Below are positions 21,130 to 32,245 of a stretch of DNA of 64,000 bases, in pieces (positions within the stretch are counted from its first letter, which is position 1; the number at the start of each line of letters is the position of its first letter). Under the pieces are notes generated by a model, which was not told the origin of the DNA, made no database searches, and worked only from the letters and a program-made list of their open reading frames with translations. The translations under genes were made by a program, and so were the position numbers. The DNA comes from Aspidiotus rigidus (taxonomy: Eukaryota; Arthropoda; Insecta; Hemiptera; Diaspididae): the NCBI GenBank assembly GCA_035079385.1, contig JAVHKY010000071.1:2172001-2236000 (forward strand), in the 5' to 3' direction.

Positions 21130-21518
21130 CCTCTTCGTTCGTTGTTTCTTGTTCTCGTTGGTGTTGGGTTCAGTCGCTTTCTATACCGTGAGAATGGCTG
21201 TTTAGCCGAAAGCGCTCGGATTGTTTGATTTTATTGCGGTTCTAGTATTTGTGTTCCTTACTCTTCGCGAGTATATTTCTCTATGATGGATGACCGTAAA
21301 ATTAAAAAACACTCACGCAGTCGCGTGAGTAGTACACGACTTTTCTTCCCACAATACAAAAAACATTGAGAGAGTCACTCCCTCTCTTTAAATTAAATAC
21401 CAATGACCTGTCAATCATGTCAAACATTTGTAGAATAAACAATAAAACTCAGTTTATAAATTCTATCACTACGATGTCACATCAACAGATAACAGAGTAA
21501 AAATACCTATAATCCAAT

Positions 21519-21640
21519 AAGGAAACCTGAATTTTGTTATAATTTAGGCTAAGAGTCATCTAAAACCTACAAAACGTCTCCAGAAAAACCACTCCCCCTC
21601 CCCCTGTCCAAACTGCTACGAGGCTATAACAGTTGTTTCT
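21519..21640. repeat. Decayed relative of the 113-bp dispersed repeat
   Basis: Contains AAGGAAACCTGAATTTTG and later CCTACAAAACGTCTCCAG and CACTCCCCCTCCCCCTGTCC, echoing the copy at 23525-23610. Much more diverged than copies 1 and 2. Confidence 0.45.
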
Positions 21641-21699
21641 AATAAAAAAGAGCTCTACAATCATTTTTTCCCATACCTTATTCTTAGCATATTATTAGT

Positions 21700-22815
21700 C
21701 TAGTATACTATTAGGATGAGTGGTTCAATTCTTTATCACTTCCGATTTCTGGTATCTCTTAAAGCTATCTCGAGCTGCTATTCCTCTCGTGCACTCATAA
21801 ATTGCCTTCACGCTATCATATCACCATTTTCTATGCACACTCCACCCCAAAATTCTTCATCTGGGAATCCAGCTACAACGAGATCCCGAAAAACTAAAAA
21901 AATCGATGTCGAAACGAAAGAAGCAACCAATCACCCAATAGTCAACCCCTCATTCCTTCCCTCACGCTTCAACCATTCCAAACGTATTAACAAAATACCT
22001 CACTTTTCTAGCTAGAAAATTCGGTAAAAATATATAGCACCCAAGCCCGGTTTACTCGTTAGTCTAATCTCAAATCTCACTCAAAAAAGCCAGTCCAAAT
22101 TGAAAATAATCTTTCCATCTCTTTTGACACCTCAAATCAACTATGAACCACTATTAATTATGTACCCATACATGAAAAAATGACAAATAAATCAATTATT
22201 AATTAAGAGTGAAATCACCCAGGTATAGTCTCGCATCAGCACACTTGATGACGATTAAAAAATTGTACTTAATCATTCAAACTCAAGGTTTTCACTAAAA
22301 TCAGTCGAATAACAAATTAAGAAAAATAAAACGTGAACCCACATTTTGGTCCTCATCCCAACGAAATTCAAGGCAAGAGGAGGTCATTTTAGCTCGGCTG
22401 CGAATAGGCCACACTCGTCTTACTCATACTTATCTTCTCACTAATCTCGCTCCTCCATCATGCCCTCACTGTCTCCAAGAAAATTTATCAGTTGATCATT
22501 TTATTTTCTCATGCCCCGTCCTGCAACCCACTCGAACCTCCCTAAATATATCTTCCAATATCAATGCAGCACTAAACAACAACTCCGAAACCATCGACTC
22601 AACCCTAACTTATTTACGCACCACTCAATTCTACAACTTCATATAATTCACCAACAAATTCCGTTCGATCGCCACTCAATTCCACCAATACGTACCTAAT
22701 TTAACCTAATTCAAGTATAATGTTCTAAAATAAGATTGTAACGCCGAGCAAATAACCCTCGTGCAGTTTATAATGCTCGTAAAATAATAATAAAAAAAAA
22801 AAAAAAAAAAAAAAA
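21700..22815 (+). mobile_element. 5'-truncated non-LTR retrotransposon with RNase H and poly(A) tail
   Basis: Decayed RNase H (LHLGIQLQRDPEKL-like segment, then EATNHP) is followed by a diagnostic C-terminal block at about 22340-22520: RQEEVILARLRIGHTRLTHT, LAPPSCPHCLQ, VDHFIFSCPVLQPTR. It ends with AATAATAAT followed by A-run to 22815. The RLRIGHTxLTH and PPxCxxC motifs are typical of insect Jockey/I-type elements with RNase H. Frame breaks are frequent upstream; the segment 22340-22740 is open for ~100 codons in one frame. A piece of the dispersed repeat end (TTTTCTAG...TCGGTAAAA) lies at about 22000-22030. Confidence 0.75.
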
Positions 22816-22819
22816 CTAT

Positions 22820-23170
22820 CGAGTATGACTAATAATAATGAAATATAGCTAGAAAAATGAACAACCCGCCATTGCCACTATCCGTTAAAAAATAAATTTA
22901 ACAAAACAAATAAAATTTGACAAAACAAAATTCAACGCTCTAGGGGCTGTGGGAAGCGAGATACAAGTGTACTAAATTTGAACGAAAAGGTTTCATCGGA
23001 AATAAAATCCAATGAACCCTTGGTAAAGAATGAACAAAGAATGAACCTGTCGAATGATGAAAGGTTCTTCATCACAATACACGTACTGATAACGAAAGTG
23101 GTAAACGTATAGGAAAATCCGCTTCTCCTAACGTAAGCAGCTACTCGCAGCTATTCGTAAGAAGCTACTC
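22820..23170. other. No gene recognised
   Basis: AT-rich spacer between a retroposon tail and a tandem duplication. Confidence 0.5.
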
Positions 23171-23178
23171 GTAATAGT

Positions 23179-23500
23179 GAAAAATTTTTCAACAAAAGTA
23201 AAAATTTCTCGAGAACTACTCATCCGATCCTCAAAAAAAATGCAGGTGCACATCTTCAAATATAATACTACAATATGGCCGAGTTACAAAAAAATCCATC
23301 GGGTAGTTTCGGAGGAGTTCCGCGGACAAAAAGGTACTCGAAATACTGCAAAATTTCTCAACAAATTGAGAATTTCTCGAGAACTACTCATCCGATTTTC
23401 AAAAAAATTGCAGGTGCACATCTTCAGATATACTACTACAATATGGCTAAGTTACAAAAAAATCCATCGGGTAGTTTCGGAGGAGTTCCGCGGACAAAAA
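23179..23500. repeat. Tandem duplication, period 168 bp, two units
   Basis: TTTCTCGAGAACTACTCATC, GCAGGTGCACATCTTCA and CATCGGGTAGTTTCGGAGGA occur twice, 168 bp apart (for example 23297 and 23465). Units are about 90% alike. The frames that span it just repeat. GAGTTCCGCGGACAAAAA ends each unit. Confidence 0.9.
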
Positions 23501-23547
23501 AATCTTATATATATATACATATAAGGAAACCTGAAATTTTTTTTTAT

Positions 23548-23660
23548 GCTAGTTGTGATCTAGGACCCCTAAAACGTCGAGAAAGTTCATTGCCCACTCC
23601 CCCTGTTGACCTTGCTACGGGTGTAATACCTCACTTTTCTAGTTAGAAAAGTCGGTAAAA
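23548..23660. repeat. Dispersed repeat, copy 2 (113 bp)
   Basis: Two mismatches against 2670-2782. It abuts the next RNase H fragment. Confidence 0.9.
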
Positions 23661-23664
23661 TGCA

Positions 23665-24470
23665 TACACGGCTACGACCTCTTATTTCTGCCTGCAATTA
23701 AGAAGTGGGCTTAAATCTTATCTTCAGCACTCCAACTTATTCTATAAATTGTTATCTCAATAACTCACACATCGTTACCGTCTCTCTCCCCTCTAATTCA
23801 TTATTCATCATCTCCGATTCCCTAACATCATTTAATGTTCTCGCCAAACGCTCTTCTCTTCATACATCCATGAATTGTATTCACGTTCTCATTGCTACCC
23901 TCTTTGCCAACTCCATTTTAATATTCTTCATCTGGGTCTCTGGCCACAAGAGTATCCCAAGGAACGAAAAAATCGACACAGCAACCAAACAGGCAACCGA
24001 TCACCCATCAGCGAGCTCTCCAAACACATTTATAAATACATCATCCACTCCTGGTTCACTCATCGGTCTAACCTCAAATCTCATTCAAACAAGCTAGTTC
24101 AAATTGAAAAATTTTCCTATCCACTAAGACTTCTCAAATCAACTCACTCGCAGAGAAGAAATAATAATCCTTAGCCTTAGAATCAGTCAGCCTAGACTCA
24201 CACACACCCATTTCATCATTCATCGTATGCCTCTGTCATGCTCTCGATCCGATCTTGATAGCCTCCCTCCCTTCCAGTCATTCAACATTATCTTTTCCTG
24301 TCCCCAAATTAGCCGTACTCCACAATTCCTTACTCATTCCTCGTACTTAATCATATAGAAACACTAATAGACGACTCTCCATCATTCTCTCCTCAACATC
24401 TTTTAATCCCTCGAACAATCAAAATCCCTCTCTCGCAAATGAACTCAATAACACCGCCAAGCTCATAACC
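23665..24470 (+). pseudogene. Second decayed non-LTR RNase H/C-terminal copy
   Basis: The frame 23705-24097 includes SLFIISDSLTSFNVL (the DS with the RNase H catalytic Asp) and ILIFFIWVSGHKSIPRNEKI, matching the FxWVPGHxGIxGNExxD block. Further on, about 24130-24320 gives REEIILSLRISQPRLTHTHF and IIFSCPQI in broken frames, the same C-terminal block as in the copy ending at 22815. No poly(A) tail is obvious. It is probably a relative of the first copy rather than a duplicate, because alignment is interrupted. Confidence 0.65.
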
Positions 24471-24479
24471 CTGATGACA

Positions 24480-25440
24480 GGCTATTAGTAACTCGTTGAT
24501 TAAAAAGAAAATTGATAAAAATAGTAAAGAAATGAAATATTACAACAAATGTATTGCTGCACTAATACTATACTAGCACACAACGTTTGTTCATGACAAA
24601 CTCAACACGAACGAGCATAATATTATCCTTTCGTGTGTGAACAGGTACCTAACCCAAAACCCAGTTAGACTATACAAATAACTACCATCAATTTTCACCC
24701 CAATTTATCCATCGACCAAATTAATCCAAAAAATCATAGTTCAGTTAACGAACTTTTCTAAAGAAACTTGATATAATAGGCTTATTGTAGATTCAACCAC
24801 TAGTTAAACGTATTAAAAATCATGGAAATCACACCTTAGTCTTATGACCTTGTTTACCGTACGAAAAAAAGTCGACAAAAATAGGAAAAAATAGAGTACA
24901 TTTTTTTACCTATCATTCAACTACTCGTTGAATGCATAAGACATCATTAGTTTGGGGGAAAAGAATTTTTTTCTTATAGGTTGAAAGAGAGAAAAAGATA
25001 TGACATATTCTTCTGTGTATAAGCTTATGGTTCAACTACTCGTTGAACGTATATCCTATACTTGTATACAATCTTCATACTTTCCAATGATGACTGAGAC
25101 AAGCGGCCTGCGACAGGCCGGGAGAGGTTCATGCACTCCGTTGATTGAATTATTTTTTGCGTTCTTGTTAGTGCTATACTAAATTGAATTGACGTTCATC
25201 AAAACTGACAATCAGGCAAACTGTATCTTTTGGACGATGAAGGAAGACTATTTCTCTCTGATCGTGTATATATTATATGAATTAACCCACTTCAATAAAC
25301 CTTCGTACTACAGGGATGTCCACATGATTTCCACTCACAGAACAACTGAACAGTCACTTGCTCGTGTCTTTTTATGAATAAGCATTTTTTCGTGTGAATA
25401 AGTAAAACAAATTTCAGCTTGTTTCCCAAAATTATGTGGC
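24480..25440. repeat. Gene-less stretch with recurring TTCAACTACTCGTTGAA motif
   Basis: The near-palindromic motif TTCAACTACTCGTTGAA or variants occurs at about 24792, 24916 and 25031, roughly 115-125 bp apart, and a relative at about 27829. It suggests an old degenerate tandem array. No credible coding sequence. Confidence 0.4.
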
Positions 25441-25517
25441 TTTGGCTTCAGACGTTCAGCTTTCAGCTAACATATCAACTCTGCTTGATGATAATAGGCT
25501 ACATGATACGGAAGTAG

Positions 25518-25844
25518 CTTCGACCATATACTGATGGACATGCCATACTGATAAGAACGTGAAGCCAAACAAATCGATTTTGAGAAGTGACGAAAAGTGG
25601 CCCTTGATTACGAGCTTATTTCGAGCAAGAAAATGATGTTTCCAGTTTTTTTTAACGGAAATTAACAAGTAGACAACAATTATGCAAAAATCACGTGAAA
25701 ATCTTGGTTGATTTTGGTAAAAATGTGAAATTGAAAAAAAAACGCGAAGTGTTATTCTCATGATGATAACAAAGTGCCACTTTTCGGTGTTTCTCGTTTT
25801 CGATTTCTTATCAGTATGGCATGTCCATCAGTATATGGTCGAAG
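25518..25844. repeat. Inverted repeat with 40-bp perfect arms
   Basis: 25518-25557 (CTTCGACCATATACTGATGG...) is the exact reverse complement of 25805-25844. The ~250-bp spacer has no gene. Outer GAAGTAG/ GGAAGTAGGCAG sequence is similar beyond the perfect core. Confidence 0.85.
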
Positions 25845-25849
25845 GGAAG

Positions 25850-26130
25850 TAGGCAGTTCACGAGAATAATGTACCAGCATAAATTTTGATGAGTAGATGC
25901 TTCAGCATGAGGATCATAAAGAAATGAACGAGGAGTTCTATTTTCACCAGGAGCAAAACTAATACCTTCATTAAACAACAATTATACAGTTTCATCATCA
26001 CGACACTTAAATCTATACATCATCCTGTTTTCCAATAAAGTTTTCATCACTATCATTACTATCTATCTACACCTGAACTTTAAACTTCATCACTTTCATT
26101 GCTACTATTAGTTGTACCACATTATTATAG
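25850..26130. other. No gene recognised
   Basis: AT-rich spacer between two inverted-repeat elements. Confidence 0.45.
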
Positions 26131-26136
26131 TACGAC

Positions 26137-27098
26137 CCTGATATTTTTGATAATATTGTGTCTAATTGTAGTAAAGCTGATATAGAACTAGTGAACAAAA
26201 ACGGCGTAATTATTTGAAGAACAGAGAGGCATTAGGTTTAAAACAGCAAATGCGTTATGAGATAACGTTGCAAGAGAATCCTTAGTCGATTCTCACCATA
26301 ATATTTCGCACTTTTGATAGAAATACAGTCACCATGAACTACTTCTTTCTAATGATTCATTTCATCATACTCACCAATGGGGACATTGCATGTTGTATAG
26401 GCGGCATAACTTGGAGTTTGCAATGTTGGTAGCCATGCGTACAAAGGTGATCATGGTTCAATTTGTATATCTCCTAATAGTTTTTCAATTCTGTTTTCCA
26501 ATTTAAGTAGGTATGAGCTTTAGAAAACATTGTTTATCACAAAAAATGTTTGTTTCAGAATTCTCTACAACTTCGATTCTCACACTTTTCTTTGAGTAAA
26601 AGTCGAATAACTTCAGGAAATTCGTTTGGACTGACGCATGTATTTGGTCCATACTTGGAGGGTCCATAAGAAAAAAAAATCCATAATCACCTTTGTAACT
26701 AGCGCTACCTAGTGTAGGTTACGCCGCCTATGGTATAATTTACGTTTTTTCAGGCAAATGGTTTCACGGTTCATAATCATAACGTAATTCACTATTCGCC
26801 GTTTTAAATATAATTTGTCAACGGTACTGCTAACCCGCAGCCCCTACGTGCCACGCGGACACACTAAACTCGTTCCGCACAAATACAATCGTCCCCACAG
26901 TACCACATGGTACATGTGAGAAGTGCTCTCGCCTTTGCCGAAAACGAGTCATCTGGGTTAACGATGTTGTGAGAGATACACGTTTTTATGTGACATAATT
27001 CCTCTCTGTTCTTCAAATAATTACGTCATTTTCGTTCGCTAGTTCTATATCAGCTTGGCATTACTACAATTAGACACAATATTATCACAAATATCAGG
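26137..27098. mobile_element. Non-autonomous DNA transposon with ~95-bp terminal inverted repeats
   Basis: Arms begin CCTGATATTT and run through AATATTGTGTCTAATTGTAG to AAGAACAGAGAGG; they are 90% or more alike. The right arm has a 4-base insertion near 27055. The interior has no transposase and contains a second, nested inverted-repeat element (26393-26735). A target duplication was not identified. Confidence 0.8.
26393..26735. mobile_element. Nested MITE inside the 26.1-27.1 kb element
   Basis: TATAGGCGGCATAAC at about 26396 pairs with GTTACGCCGCCTATGGTATA ending at about 26735; further in GTACAAAGGTGATCATGG pairs with CATAATCACCTTTGTAAC. Arms about 55 bp, ~75-80% alike, around a spacer with no gene. 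Confidence 0.65.
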
Positions 27099-27432
27099 TT
27101 CATAATTCATCTGTTCAATCGTATTTTTGTATACATGTTTATTCTCATTCTTATTTACTCGATTCACATTTCTATTATTTTTCATCTCGTTTATTGTTAA
27201 TTTACTCGTTTAATATGTTTATCGTTTATTTGCACATTTATTCCTAAGACGACGTCAGCAGACTGCAGCTACTCGATCACGCAAGAAAAATGTGAGATGA
27301 GATGACGAACACGCAAAGACCTGTACGCACTTCACGAGAATAATAATCGCAAAACTTGAAAGAGAAAGAAAAAGCGACCACCAACTCGTTCACATTCGAA
27401 CGCAAAAACAACTTTTCTCGTTTTCTCCTTTG

Positions 27433-27657
27433 ACTATATAATGCATGGACTGCGCTAACGTGTATAAAATGAGCGACAAACGCGTCCACAGATCTGATAA
27501 GCGTAAGCGGCACGCACCACGTTTTGCGTGTATTTTCATAAGACGTGATCGTTGCCGCCAGGGCCCTGGTTGCCGCTTATATCCAAACGCGTGTTGTCTT
27601 ACCTATGAAATGTCGTGCCGCGTTACGCGGCACTTAGCTCAGTCCATATTATATAGT
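27433..27657. mobile_element. MITE, 225 bp, arms ACTATATAAT...GGACTG
   Basis: ACTATATAATGCATGGACTG at the left pairs with CAGTCCATATTATATAGT at the right. GC-rich interior includes a CGTGCCGCGTTACGCGGCAC hairpin. An 86-codon frame in the interior is composed of the element itself and has no recognisable domain. Confidence 0.7.
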
Positions 27658-28067
27658 GAAAGGTTTTCTTTTCTCGTTGCGGTAAAACGATCGTGTACAT
27701 CGTAAATCGAAATCGAAAGGTCGGAGAACAAAATAACAAACGTGAGGCTGAACCTGATGAAAAAAAAAGCGATTAGAAGTGATTCATGCCTCGTAGATCG
27801 GGCATGAACCTAAAAACAAGCCTATGGTTCAACTACTCTTGAAAAAGTATACATTCATGTTCAAAATGGTACATAATACACACACCTTTCTCCGATTGCT
27901 CAATATCATCTATCATTATTTTAAGGGTACCGTATATTTCTGATCATCATTTCGCAGTTGTACCTAATCTTTTGAAATTTACTTCCCACTTTGAATCATC
28001 GCCAATATACAGGGGATTTCCCCATTTGTGATGCTCAACATTTTAGCGTTAGTTAGAAAGTGATCCA

Positions 28068-28598
28068 TTGGGACCGGGCATATTGTAGGATCGCTAGCGT
28101 CGCCTATGTAAAATACCTAGAAAGTACTGATAGGCGAACGGTGATCGTGACTTGAAACCAACCCGGTAAACATTGTTCCCACTTGAAGCCCTCAAATATA
28201 AAGGGCTTCAGGGACACAAAAAGGAAACAGGTCTTCAAATGGGAATTAAAAGGGTAGTTTTTCCCAAATTAAGCCCTGTTTCCTTTTTGTGTCCCTGAAG
28301 CCCTTTATATTTGAGGGCTTCATGAGGGCTTCAATAGGGAAGTCGGAGGGGAACAGGGAATCAACAGGGCTTCAAATGAGGGCTTCAGAGGGTAGTTTTT
28401 CCCAGGGCTTCAGAGGGCTTCAAATTGTTTATCGGGAAAGGTGATTTTTTAGTTTTTCTTAAATTTCTCCAAAAATAATGAATTTAGGCGTGTACTCGTA
28501 AGGAAAGAAATTGAAGAGTGGAAAATTTTCTTTCAGATGATCATATTTTGATTTTAAAAAATTCAAAAATTTTGCGCGATGCTAGCGCTGCCCGGTCC
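28068..28598. mobile_element. MITE copy A (GGACCGGGC...GCTAGCG ends), interrupted
   Basis: Left end TTGGGACCGGGC, right end GCTAGCGCTGCCCGGTCC. About 254 bp once the nested palindromic element 28161-28436 is removed. The body matches copy B (29760-30018) in reverse orientation almost base for base. Confidence 0.85.
28161..28436. mobile_element. Palindromic insert inside MITE copy A
   Basis: Absent from copy B, so its limits are defined by comparison: copy B reads straight across GAAACCAAAGGTG. The insert begins CCCGGTAAACA and ends TGTTTATCGGG; a 2-bp AA duplication fits. It has a strong internal palindrome (about 28193-28235 with 28274-28317) over AAATATAAAGGGCTTCAGGG and many GGGCTTCA words. 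Confidence 0.85.
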
Positions 28599-28605
28599 GG
28601 ATCGT

Positions 28606-29110
28606 TTTACAGATCGTCTCTTCATTCAATTTGAATTTTATCGTTCGTTGATCAGAAGGACCTTCTATTCGTTTGATTCCAAATGAATCAGTAAATAATG
28701 CGTTTATGATCATGGGTTTATTTTCACACCATTTGTAGACGAAAGCCCAGGCTTCGAGGTACGTCAATTGAGACGTGCTATCCGATAAAATTTTCAAGGC
28801 GTCATCTTTCAGGGATTGTGTAAGGAACGACATTTTTTCGGGGTGTGAGTATTTTCAGCTGTTGTGCACAAGTGATTCAAAAATACCTTTAATGTAGTGC
28901 ATAAATTCATAGATCTTCCCATGAAACTCGGGATCAGTTTTAGTCTTACCTTTGTATTTTGAACGGATATTTTCGAATTTCTTCAGAAGCTCGGTGTAAG
29001 CAGCTTGAACGGCGTTGGTATCGGATGTTATTTCTTCAAGAAAATCTTCTCTTTTCTTATCACCTTTGATTTCCTCAGCTCTTTGGATTCGCTCTGAGCT
29101 TACGCTCTGA
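28606..29110 (-). pseudogene. LTR-retroelement gag-like fragment (BEL/Pao style)
   Basis: The frame 28833-28582 reads MSFLTQSLKDDALKILSDST, then LEAWAFVYKWCENKPMIINA. The pattern FLxxxLxGxALxxI...YxxAWxxLxxRYxNxxxIxxA is that of BEL/Pao Gag. Upstream in the same strand (about 29090-28860), AVQAAYTELLKKFENIRSKY and DPEFHGKIYEFMHYI extend it through a frame break. The last codons run into MITE copy A (ICKTIRTGQR lies in its end). No knuckle, protease or LTR was seen next to it. A weak but coherent fit. Confidence 0.5.
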
Positions 29111-29114
29111 GCTT

Positions 29115-29755
29115 ACTTCGGTATGAAGTGTGCTGGATTATGCTGACATTTACAGAATATATATATCTCTGTTTTAATAAAACTGTCACAATAAAATCAC
29201 AATAAAATGACTTTCTTTTTTATTACCACGTTTCTTTTCATCATACATCATACATTTTTCATGAAGTCTCAATAGACAGTGGGAAAGAACATGAACTAGA
29301 AACCTTATCGACTTGTAGTGCACGAGAGTGCCGCTGAGGAGCCCTACTATTCAACAAGTGAACGAATGTGAACGTATTCTTGAAGTTGTGCTTGTAACCG
29401 TGCTATTAGGCCGGGAGTAGGAGTTGGTTTAGATTTAAACTTACCTAATAATCGGTCGGAGTTCTTATCGAGTTGTGTCAGATAAAACACGTATGTGCAG
29501 TGCATTCATAAAACTGTGTATTGTGAAGAAATTGTATACAATAATATCGGAGATACTTATTTGTATATCGCGCGAGGTGTATCGTTTATTTTTGAAATAT
29601 TCACGTTTTTTCAAAGGCTATGTGATTCTTATAGGAACTAACACACAAAAAGTTTGTTTACATCTTTGCGGAGAAGCATCTGCAGCATTTAACCTACTTA
29701 GTTCGCAACTCATTCGCGCAAATTCGATTCATTGACGTCACCTGGGAATCGGTCT
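29115..29755. other. No gene recognised
   Basis: Spacer between the gag-like piece and MITE copy B. The 86-codon plus-strand frame at 29475 shows no known domain. Confidence 0.45.
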
Positions 29756-29759
29756 ATTC

Positions 29760-30018
29760 GGACCGGGCAGCGCTAGCATCGCGCAAAATTTTTGAATTTT
29801 TTAAAATCTCTCAAAAATATGATCATCTGAAAGAAAATTTTCCACTCTTCAATTTCGTTCCTTACGAGTACACGCCTAAATTCATTATTTTTGGAGAAAT
29901 TTAAGAAAAACTAAAAAATCACCTTTGGTTTCAAGTCACGATCACCGTTCGCCTATCAGTACTTTCTAGGTATTTTACATAGGCCACGCTAGCGATCCTA
30001 CAATACGCCCGGTCCCAA
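29760..30018. mobile_element. MITE copy B, inverted relative to copy A
   Basis: GGACCGGGCAGCGCTAGC start, GCCCGGTCCC end, 259 bp and uninterrupted. With copy A it forms a long inverted repeat enclosing about 1.15 kb. Confidence 0.85.
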
Positions 30019-30039
30019 TAGAACGAGCGTGAACCTATT

Positions 30040-31140
30040 CTTTATTCAATTTTATAAGCTCTTAACTGCACTCGGGTTATTAGCATGATGGTGAATAGAC
30101 TTCAGATGCATTGGATGTAATTTTGCCGCTGTTAGATAAGAGATGATGTTTTGGATGGATGAGAGATCATCGGCAAAAGTTGTTTCAATCAATGGTGAAA
30201 TTTGGTGGTTGTCGCGGAAAGACGCTAGGGTAAATGACTGTAAGGGGGGGGGGGGTGCCGAGGTTACAATGTTCGTATGCGAGCGGGACAAACTTGGAAG
30301 GAAAATGAGCGTGTGTGAGTCGCGTCTGACCAGCTCGGAGACATGTAAGGTAGATTACGTGACGGCGAGATTCTTGTTGTGATGAAGCCCACGCGAATGG
30401 TAGAGGTTTTCATTGAGCTAATTTGTTTCACGAGATGTGATTTTGCCAGAGTGTGATCCAATTGTCTGTAATTTCGAAGTGGATGGTGTGGGTGAGATCA
30501 TTTTCAATGAAAAGAAGAATACAGTTGATTTGTGGAATTTTTGTGATAGTTTTAGCCGCTAAATCGACGTTTTCATTGCTTTAGATCCCCGGAGGGCAGG
30601 AGACTCAGATAAAATGTTGTAATGAATGGATGACAGGGTTATGGGGAGAGAATTAATGTGTGAGACATGTGGGTATGTAGAGTGTACATTTTAAACTGCC
30701 CTTAAAGCAGATACGGAGTCAGTGGCGATCATATGGGAGCAATTGGGTGAGAAAGGGAGGGTTAGTATCAGCGGTGGATTTGATGATTGCGCGCCTACAA
30801 TCCACTCATGATTTTGCGCCCTCAGACTGACCAATAACAGGGTACAAAAAAATTTTATTTCGTTCTGAATTATGTTTCATTAAAAAGTGAATTTTTACAT
30901 ATTCGAAAATTTTGCCTCAAAAATTTTGTGTTCCAATCCATGGATTGTTTGGATTGTATGTAAATTCAGGGCTGGTTAGTATTCTTTCTAAGCATTAAAC
31001 GATGGCTTGGACTTCGGCGGTTAAAATTGATACGGCGTTGCGATATCGATGAGAAAAAAATTCGTTGCCGATTGAAAACGTGAAACCGACTTTTTTATTT
31101 TTGATTTATCTGTGAAACAATGGGTAGTGTTGGAAAAAGA
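30040..31140 (-). pseudogene. Decayed non-LTR RNase H and C-terminus
   Basis: Reading the minus strand from 31140: TDKSKIKKS- and then GNEFFSHRYRNAVSILTAEV (RNase H start, TDGSK and AExxAI blocks), IATDSVSALRAV near 30720 (catalytic DS), and near 30300 HTLIFLPSLSRSHTNI from the terminal finger region. The order is that of Jockey-type RNase H. Every block is in a different frame, so decay is advanced. A G-run lies at 30244-30254. Confidence 0.55.
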
Positions 31141-31144
31141 ATGA

Positions 31145-31540
31145 AGTATTTATAGAAAGAGAGAGCGGTAAATTATAGGATGGGCAGATTTTGTGGGCTA
31201 TTGACATAGTTTGTGTATCATTTCCGGTGTCCGTAGGCCCAAGGGGATGATGTGAGAAATGCTGGGACTAGTCAATAGAAATAAATTTTTTTTGTGAAGA
31301 GAATGGGTAAAAAAATAGAGAAAAACATCCTCATTCGCATGACTAAAGGACATTCAATAATTATTGAAGAGCCTTGGTGGGAGAAGGTTTGAAAAATCAA
31401 ATCTCTATATGATTTTATTTGGGAAGTAGATAGCCATTCTTACATAGGAGACTCGATTTTTTTTTTAACAGAAACATGTTCTATGGGTTTTTTTTTGAGA
31501 AAACTGAACGAATACTTTTTTTGAGAAATTTACCGTGCGC
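31145..31540. other. No gene recognised
   Basis: AT-rich spacer with short poly-T runs. Confidence 0.45.
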
Positions 31541-31545
31541 CGTCC

Positions 31546-31990
31546 AACAAAAAACTTGGAAAAATTTCAACTTTCGAGCTATATATGATGATAGGAGAGG
31601 GATGAAGGAATACTCAAAAGAGTAAAGAGAAAGATACATGAACCGGCGCGGTTCGTATATCTTTCCCTTTACTCCTGTGAGTATTCCTTCATAATGATTG
31701 ACCGTAAAATTCAAAAACGGATTGATTCTATAGGAGAGGGACTTGGAAAAATTTCGATTCTCGAGCCATATATGATAGGAAGGGGACTTAGAAAAAATTT
31801 CAACTCTCGAGCCATATATGATTGGAGAGAGACTTAGAAAAATTTGAACTCTCGAGAACTGGGGGGGGGGGGGAATTTAAAAATATTTCGACTCTCGAGC
31901 TATATATAATAGGAATTTTTCTAAGAGTCCCTTCTATCATATATAGCTCGAGATTCGAGAAAAATTTAGACTCCCAACTATATTATACTA
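31546..31990. repeat. Irregular tandem array, ~50-bp unit, plus hairpin
   Basis: Units of the form ACTTGGAAAAATTTC(A/G)A(C/T)TCTCGAG followed by CCATATATGAT recur at about 31550, 31741, 31790, 31835, 31880 and inverted near 31925-31960. A hairpin at about 31612-31692 pairs GAAGGAATACTCA with TGAGTATTCCTTC. A run of 12 G lies at about 31861-31872. Confidence 0.75.
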
Positions 31991-31994
31991 GGCT

Positions 31995-32240
31995 TATAGT
32001 AGGTCTAAACCATCTTTATCTTGGACAGGCAAAGTCAAATTGACAGCTGGTGCCGAGGGGGTGGGAGGATAAAGGTATACAATGTGATTACTATTTTTCT
32101 TCCCACGTTCAAACTTCTTATGATAGGTATACCATATCTACGTCTGTCTTCAAGCATCAGACTTTGTCGGAAGAATATTTTTAGTTCGTCAAGCATCCAA
32201 GAAGATGTATCAATTTATCAACTTCAAGTATCCAGAATAT
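31995..32240. other. No gene recognised
   Basis: Short spacer between a tandem array and a MITE. Confidence 0.4.
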
Positions 32241-32245
32241 AGGTA

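Larger units (their letters stand above)
19101..21240 (+). mobile_element. Penelope-like retroelement, 5'-truncated, split by a MULE
   Basis: RT palm-to-end (19101-19746) and the GIY-YIG endonuclease (20776-21129) are in frame with each other once the 1,029-bp insert and one 9-bp duplication are ignored. An AGCCGAAAGCGCTCGGATTG motif follows the coding end at about 21206, as in the tails of such elements. The upstream RT is missing and an inverted fragment is attached at the 5' side. Confidence 0.85.

Noticed and set aside
23179..23500. CRISPR-like or satellite array
   Set aside because: Only two 168-bp units, no short repeat-spacer pattern.
27445..27705. 86-codon Cys/Arg-rich frame
   Set aside because: Lies inside a MITE (27433-27657) and has no recognisable domain.
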